Source: Stomorhina lunata (lineage: Eukaryota; Arthropoda; Insecta; Diptera; Rhiniidae). From it: DNA of 64,000 nt. The notes beneath the pieces were generated by a model. That model saw nothing but the letters and a program-made list of their open reading frames with translations, ran no database searches and was not told the DNA's origin. How positions within the stretch are numbered: position 1 is the stretch's first letter; each line of letters opens with the position of its first letter. Location of the stretch: assembly GCA_933228675.1 (NCBI GenBank), contig OW121742.1, positions 39,469,255-39,533,254 on the forward strand, given 5' to 3'. The translations under genes were made by a program, and so were the position numbers. Positions 59,610-64,000 of the stretch are shown in pieces.

Positions 59610-61745
59610 GAGAAAAATATCAAAAATTTTTCTATAGAAAATTTTTTTATCAAAAATTTTTCTATAGAAAAGTTTTTTATCATAAAATTCTCTTTAGAAA
59701 AGTTTTTTATCATAAAATTTTCTACAGAAATTTTTTTTATCATAAAATTTTCTATAGAAAATTTTTTTATTAAAAATTTTTCTATAGAAAATTTTCTAAT
59801 CAAAAATTTTTCTTTAGAAATTTTTTTATCAAAAATTTTTCTATAGAATATGTTTTTATCAAAAATTTTTCTATTGAAAATTTTTTCCAAAAATTTTTCT
59901 ATAGAAAAATTTTATTATCAAATATTTTTGTGTGTATTGTTAATTTTAATTTTCTATGGAAAATTTTTTTATCAAAAATTTTTCTATAGAAAATTTTTTT
60001 ATCAAAAATTTTTCTATAGACAATTTTTTTATCAAAAATTTTTCTATAGAAAATGTTTTTGTCAAAAATTTTTCTGTAGAAAATTTTTTTATGAAAAATT
60101 TTTCAATATCCGGATTTGTCAAAAATTTTTCTATAGAAAATTTTTTTATCAAAAATTTTTCTATAGAATATTTTTTTATCAAAAATTTTTCTATGGAAAA
60201 ATTTTATTATCAAATATTTTTGTGTGTATTGTACTAATTTAATTAATTTTCTATGGAAAATTTTTTTTATCAAAAATTTTGCTATAGAATATGTTTTTAT
60301 CAAAATTTTTTTTATGGAAAATTTTTTTATCAAAAATTTTTCTATAGAAAATTTTTTTGTCAAAAATTTTTCTGTAGAAAATTTTTTTATCAAAAATTTT
60401 TCAATATCCGGATTTGTCAAAAATTTTTCTATAGAAAATTTTTTTATCAAAAATTTTTCTATAGAAAATTTTTTTATCAAAACTTTCTATAGAAAATTTT
60501 TTTATCAAAAATTTTTCTATAGAAAATTTTTTTATCAAAAATTTTTCTATAGAAAATTTTTTTATCAAAAAATTTTCTATAGAAAATTTTTTTATTAAAA
60601 ATTTTTCTATAAAAATTTTTTTATCAAAAATGTTTCTATAGAAAATTTTTTATCAAAAATTTTTCTATAGAAAATTTTTTATAAAAAATTTTGCTATAGA
60701 AAATTTTTTTATAAAACATTTTTCTATAGAACATTTTTTTATCAAAAATGTTTCTATAGAAAATTTTTTTATCAAAAATTTTTCTATAGAAAATTTTTTT
60801 GTCAAAAATTTTTCTGTAGAAAATTTTTTTGTCAAAAATTTTTCTGTAGAATTTTTTTTATCAAAAATTTTCTTCTTTATCAAAAATTTTTCTACAGAAA
60901 TTTTTTTTCAAAAATTTTTTATAGAAAAGTTTCTTATTAAAATTTTTTCGATACAAAATATTTTTATCCAAATTTTTTCTGTAGAAAATTTTTTTTATCA
61001 AGAATTTTTCTATAGAAAATTTTTTTGTCAAAAATTTTTCTGTAGAAAATTTTTTTATCAAAAATTTTTCAATATCCGGATTTGTCAAAAATTTTTCTAT
61101 AGAAAATTTTTTTATCAAAAATTTTTCTACAGAAAATTTTTTTATCAAAAATTTTTCTATAGAAAATTTTTTTGTCAAAAATTTTTCTGTAGAAAATTTT
61201 TTTGTCAAAAATTTTTCTGTAGAATTTTTTTTATCAAAAATTTTCTTCTTTATCAAAAATTTTTCTACAGAATTTTTTTTTTCAAAAATTTTTTATAGAA
61301 AAGTTTCTTATTAAAATTTTTTCGATACAAAATTTTTTTATCCAAATTTTTTCTGTAGAAATTTTTTTTATCAAGAATTTTTCTATAGAAAATTTTTTTG
61401 TCAAAAATTTTTCTGTAGAAAATTTTTTTATCAAAAATTTTTCAAAAATTTTTCTATAGAAAATTTTTTTATCAAAAATTTTTCTATAGAAAATTTTTTT
61501 ATCAAAAATTTTTCTATAGAAAATTTTTTTATCAAAAATTTTTCTATAGAAAATTTTTTTTCAAAAATTTTTTATAGAAAAGTTTCTTATTAAAATTTTT
61601 TCGATACAAAATTTTTTTATCCAAATTTTTTCTGTAGAAAATTTTTTTTTATCAAGAATTTTTCTATAGAAAATTTTTTTATCAAAAATTTTTCTATAGA
61701 CAATATTTTTAACAAAAATTTTTCTATAGAAATTTTTGATAAAAA
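59610..61745. repeat. 30-bp satellite with TTTTCTATAGAAAA palindrome
   Basis: Monomer TTTTCTATAGAAAATTTTTT plus TATCAAAAAT, 30 bp; its 14-bp core is a perfect palindrome. A rare variant AATATCCGGATTTGTC recurs near 60105, 60403 and 61071. A long composite (TCTTCTTTATCAAAAA to TTTTTTCGATACAAAA) repeats about 374 bp apart near 60870 and 61244. The 30-bp period keeps frames open on both strands, giving repetitive NFFIKNFSIE-like translations that are not credible proteins. Confidence 0.96.
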
Positions 61746-61900
61746 ACGCGTGGAGGAAAGGTTTCCCCATCAACATTTTTTGGTTTTATCAAAAAACTAT
61801 TTATTACAATAATAAATAATTTTAATGAATTGGGATCTTAGTGCAATACACTACAGTAAAACTTTTTAATTAAATGTTTGATGTCCCAAAATTTTGATAA
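61746..61900. other. Unique spacer in the 30-bp satellite
   Basis: Short unique stretch containing ACGCGTGGAGGAAAGG. Nothing coding is seen. Confidence 0.45.
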
Positions 61901-62025
61901 ATCTTTTTAAAAAATTTTTCGATTGAACATTTTTTTTATCAAAAATTTTTCTATAGAAAATTTTTTAAGCAAAAATGTTTCTATAGAAAATTTTTTTATT
62001 AAAAATTTTTCTATCAAAAGTTTGG
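61901..62025. repeat. Outlying 30-bp satellite units
   Basis: Four or five diverged 30-bp units (TTTTTCTATAGAAAATTTTT, TATCAAAAA) beyond the spacer. Confidence 0.85.
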
Positions 62026-63173
62026 GCTTACCAAGTTAAAACCAATCAGAACCATTGTTTGGTATCCAACATCCCTTGCATAACCCACGGAACTCGTAGC
62101 ACCAAGAATTTATCGGGTTTATTTAAGTACGATTTGTGCTTTCTGTTGGTCCACGATAAGTATTTGATTTCCTCTTACCAACCAAATATAGGAAGCATTC
62201 TCATATTTTGAAATCTGAATAAGAACACTCCTTATTTCCTACAAGCTAGACAAATTAACCCTTTGCATCTGACGTGTAGTCCAACAGACACCAACGAAGT
62301 TCAATTTTTGAATATTAAGAAAAGAACTATATGAATAAAGACTTACACTCATAAACAAAAATGGTTTTATTAGTTTTTCAAATTGGATTTTGGAAAATAT
62401 ACGCAGTTGCGAGATTTTTATCACATCTGTCGCAGAGGGTTAAGCCAGCTGATACTGTTGAGATATTAAATTTGCTAAACAATCACAAAAAAATGTTCTT
62501 TGGAATAATAAGAGATGTCAGAGACCTTACTTTTCATCTTCCTATCACTTACTATTGATTCAGATAAGCTATACAATTTTCTCACGAATCACAAAATAAG
62601 GATAAATTTAGATTTTTTTGGTATATTAATAAAGTTTTTAAATCTATGCAAATTATTGCTTCCAAAACTGAAAACAGAATTTCTTTAAAAATCAAACTTT
62701 ACCTTTAGTTTGATAATTTCTTCTTAACAGGAAGCCAGAAAGATTAGGTATAAACTGCTTACTTGTCGACTTCTTTTCAATATTTCCCAACGCTATACAG
62801 ATTCAAGAAGCTAATACTACTACCACTTCATAATAATTACAAAGTTTACATCAAACTAATGAAAATAACATAACGGCTACACCTTACATTATGGATTCTG
62901 GTATTATAGCTGTTGATTTATATCTAAAAATAGTGCAATGAATAGTTTAGCTTATAAGATTCTATGAGGTAAGCAGTGTCTGCTTACAAACTCCTTACTT
63001 TTTGACTTCTTGGAAGCTGTTACTTCTCTATTGACTAAACCAACAAAAACAAGAGTAAAGTAAGTGAAGTCACAAAGTAAGCAATAACTCCTTACTTTTT
63101 GGCTTTATTATAACATTTTACTGACATGCTAATTAAATAGCCCAGTTTACAAGCCGACAAGCATCAATGAACT
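62026..63173. other. No gene seen
   Basis: AT-rich but more complex sequence. Short frames (62239-62424 minus, 62361-62558 plus) have no family motif and no start or splice context. AAGTAAGGAGT/CTCCTTACTTT-type phrases recur around 62985-63100. Confidence 0.45.
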
Positions 63174-63176
63174 CTG

Positions 63177-63561
63177 GGGCCAAATTACCGCATTCGATAT
63201 CGATCGAAAACTCAGACTTTTAAGGGAATATTGTGACGTATACTTTTGGGATGTTCAAAGTTATGGATTCTGGTATTCGAATCGATCGAAAACTCAGACT
63301 TTTAAGGGAATATTGTGAAGTATACTTTTGGGATGTTCAAAGTTACTTCGATGCAAAAATTTTATTGAAATTTGGTATCCATTTTAATTCGTTTTTAAAA
63401 ATTTACTATTTTACTATTGTTCATCTTTTGCAAATAACTTCAAAAAAAATATAGTAAACTGTGCATCTTTTAAATAATTTTGATTATCCTTAAAGTATGC
63501 TATACAAGTGTTTTGAAAATATCTAAGATTTCGATCGCTTTCGAATGCAGTAATTTGGCCC
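63177..63561. mobile_element. 385-bp MITE with CTG target-site duplication and internal duplication
   Basis: Ends are GGGCCAAATTACCGCATTCG and the complement of GGGCCAAATTACTGCATTCG, flanked by CTG (63174-63176, 63562-63564). Same family as 50511-50613. A segment with ATCGATCGAAAACTCAGACT through GGGATGTTCAAAGTTA occurs twice, about 83 bp apart. The 73-codon frame at 63233 lies across this duplication and is not supported as a gene. Confidence 0.8.
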
Positions 63562-63564
63562 CTG

Positions 63565-64000
63565 GTCTATTAATTATTCTAGGAAATTATTTATGAGATT
63601 TTTGTAAAGAACTAAAAATTTCATCAGTGAAATTTTAGTATTTAATCATCATGAATTTAAATATTTTATTAATACAAATAAATTGTGCAATTGAAATAAA
63701 AAACTTTTTATAACTTTAAATTTTAACAAAAAAAAATCCTTTTTTCATTTTTTTATTATAAATCATTTTTTAAAGCAATAATTATTACATTTACAAAATG
63801 TTTAAATATAACAAAATACATACATAGATACATAGTTACATACATAACTTACCTATACTTACACTTACTCGTACTTACCTACCAATACAATAAATATTAA
63901 ATTAAATTATATTACATTGTAAAATTTACAATTTAAGCAGCTAAAAAAAATTATTACATCATAAGTAAAATATGAAAACAAAAAATATAAAATATATACA
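63565..64000. other. No gene seen
   Basis: AT-rich sequence with an ACATACATACATAGATACAT microsatellite near 63819-63855. The window ends in A-rich DNA. Confidence 0.5.

Noticed and set aside
59565..61256. Long open frames of 70-130 codons on both strands, rich in Phe, Ile, Lys and Asn
   Set aside because: They follow from the 30-bp satellite period (ten codons, no stop) and its palindromic core. They overlap on both strands and lack any start context or domain.
61901..62025. A separate satellite family
   Set aside because: The units are diverged members of the 30-bp array interrupted by a short spacer.

Overview
The window is AT-rich animal DNA that looks like a higher dipteran, most likely a calyptrate fly of the blowfly/house-fly type. 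The reasons are exons matching fly Boule, short GT/AG introns, A-rich UTR-like DNA, a PIF/Harbinger element, DD41D-type mariner relics and several MITE-like elements. The species call is an inference.

The only convincing host gene is the plus-strand orthologue of boule (DAZ family, RRM protein needed for male meiosis). I place its coding exons at 4765-4880, 9596-9749, 24366-24425, 24525-24627, 28407-28489, 28601-28634 and, less surely, a terminal exon at 35030-35079, giving 199 residues. An A-rich 5' UTR-like block (3231-4764) precedes the start codon. An A/C-rich 3' UTR-like block (35080-36790) with an AATAAA signal follows the stop.

The introns are swollen by tandem arrays. Intron 1 holds a 17-bp satellite with higher-order structure (5022-7922) and a 31-bp satellite (7925-9412). 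Intron 2 (14.6 kb) holds the 31-bp family in both orientations, a 22-bp derivative and a 33-bp variant. Intron 4 holds a 29-bp variant and a separate 31-bp satellite with an 18-bp perfect palindrome. Intron 6 holds degenerate 31-bp arrays and a PIF/Harbinger element with a broken transposase. Beyond the proposed last exon come a 3.8-kb TTATAATG-type satellite, a cluster of inverted-repeat elements, two dead mariner copies, fragments resembling non-LTR retrotransposon tails, another 31-bp array (54.4-56.5 kb) and a 30-bp array (59.6-61.7 kb).

The most striking pattern is that every satellite family here has a monomer built round a short dyad-symmetric, TATA-containing core, although monomer lengths differ (17, 22, 29, 30, 31 and 33 bp, plus units of about 10-12 bp). 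Opposite-orientation arrays of one family also lie within single introns, so the pre-mRNA could fold into long double-stranded RNA. Most open reading frames outside boule and the transposases are by-products of repeat periodicity or low-complexity DNA.
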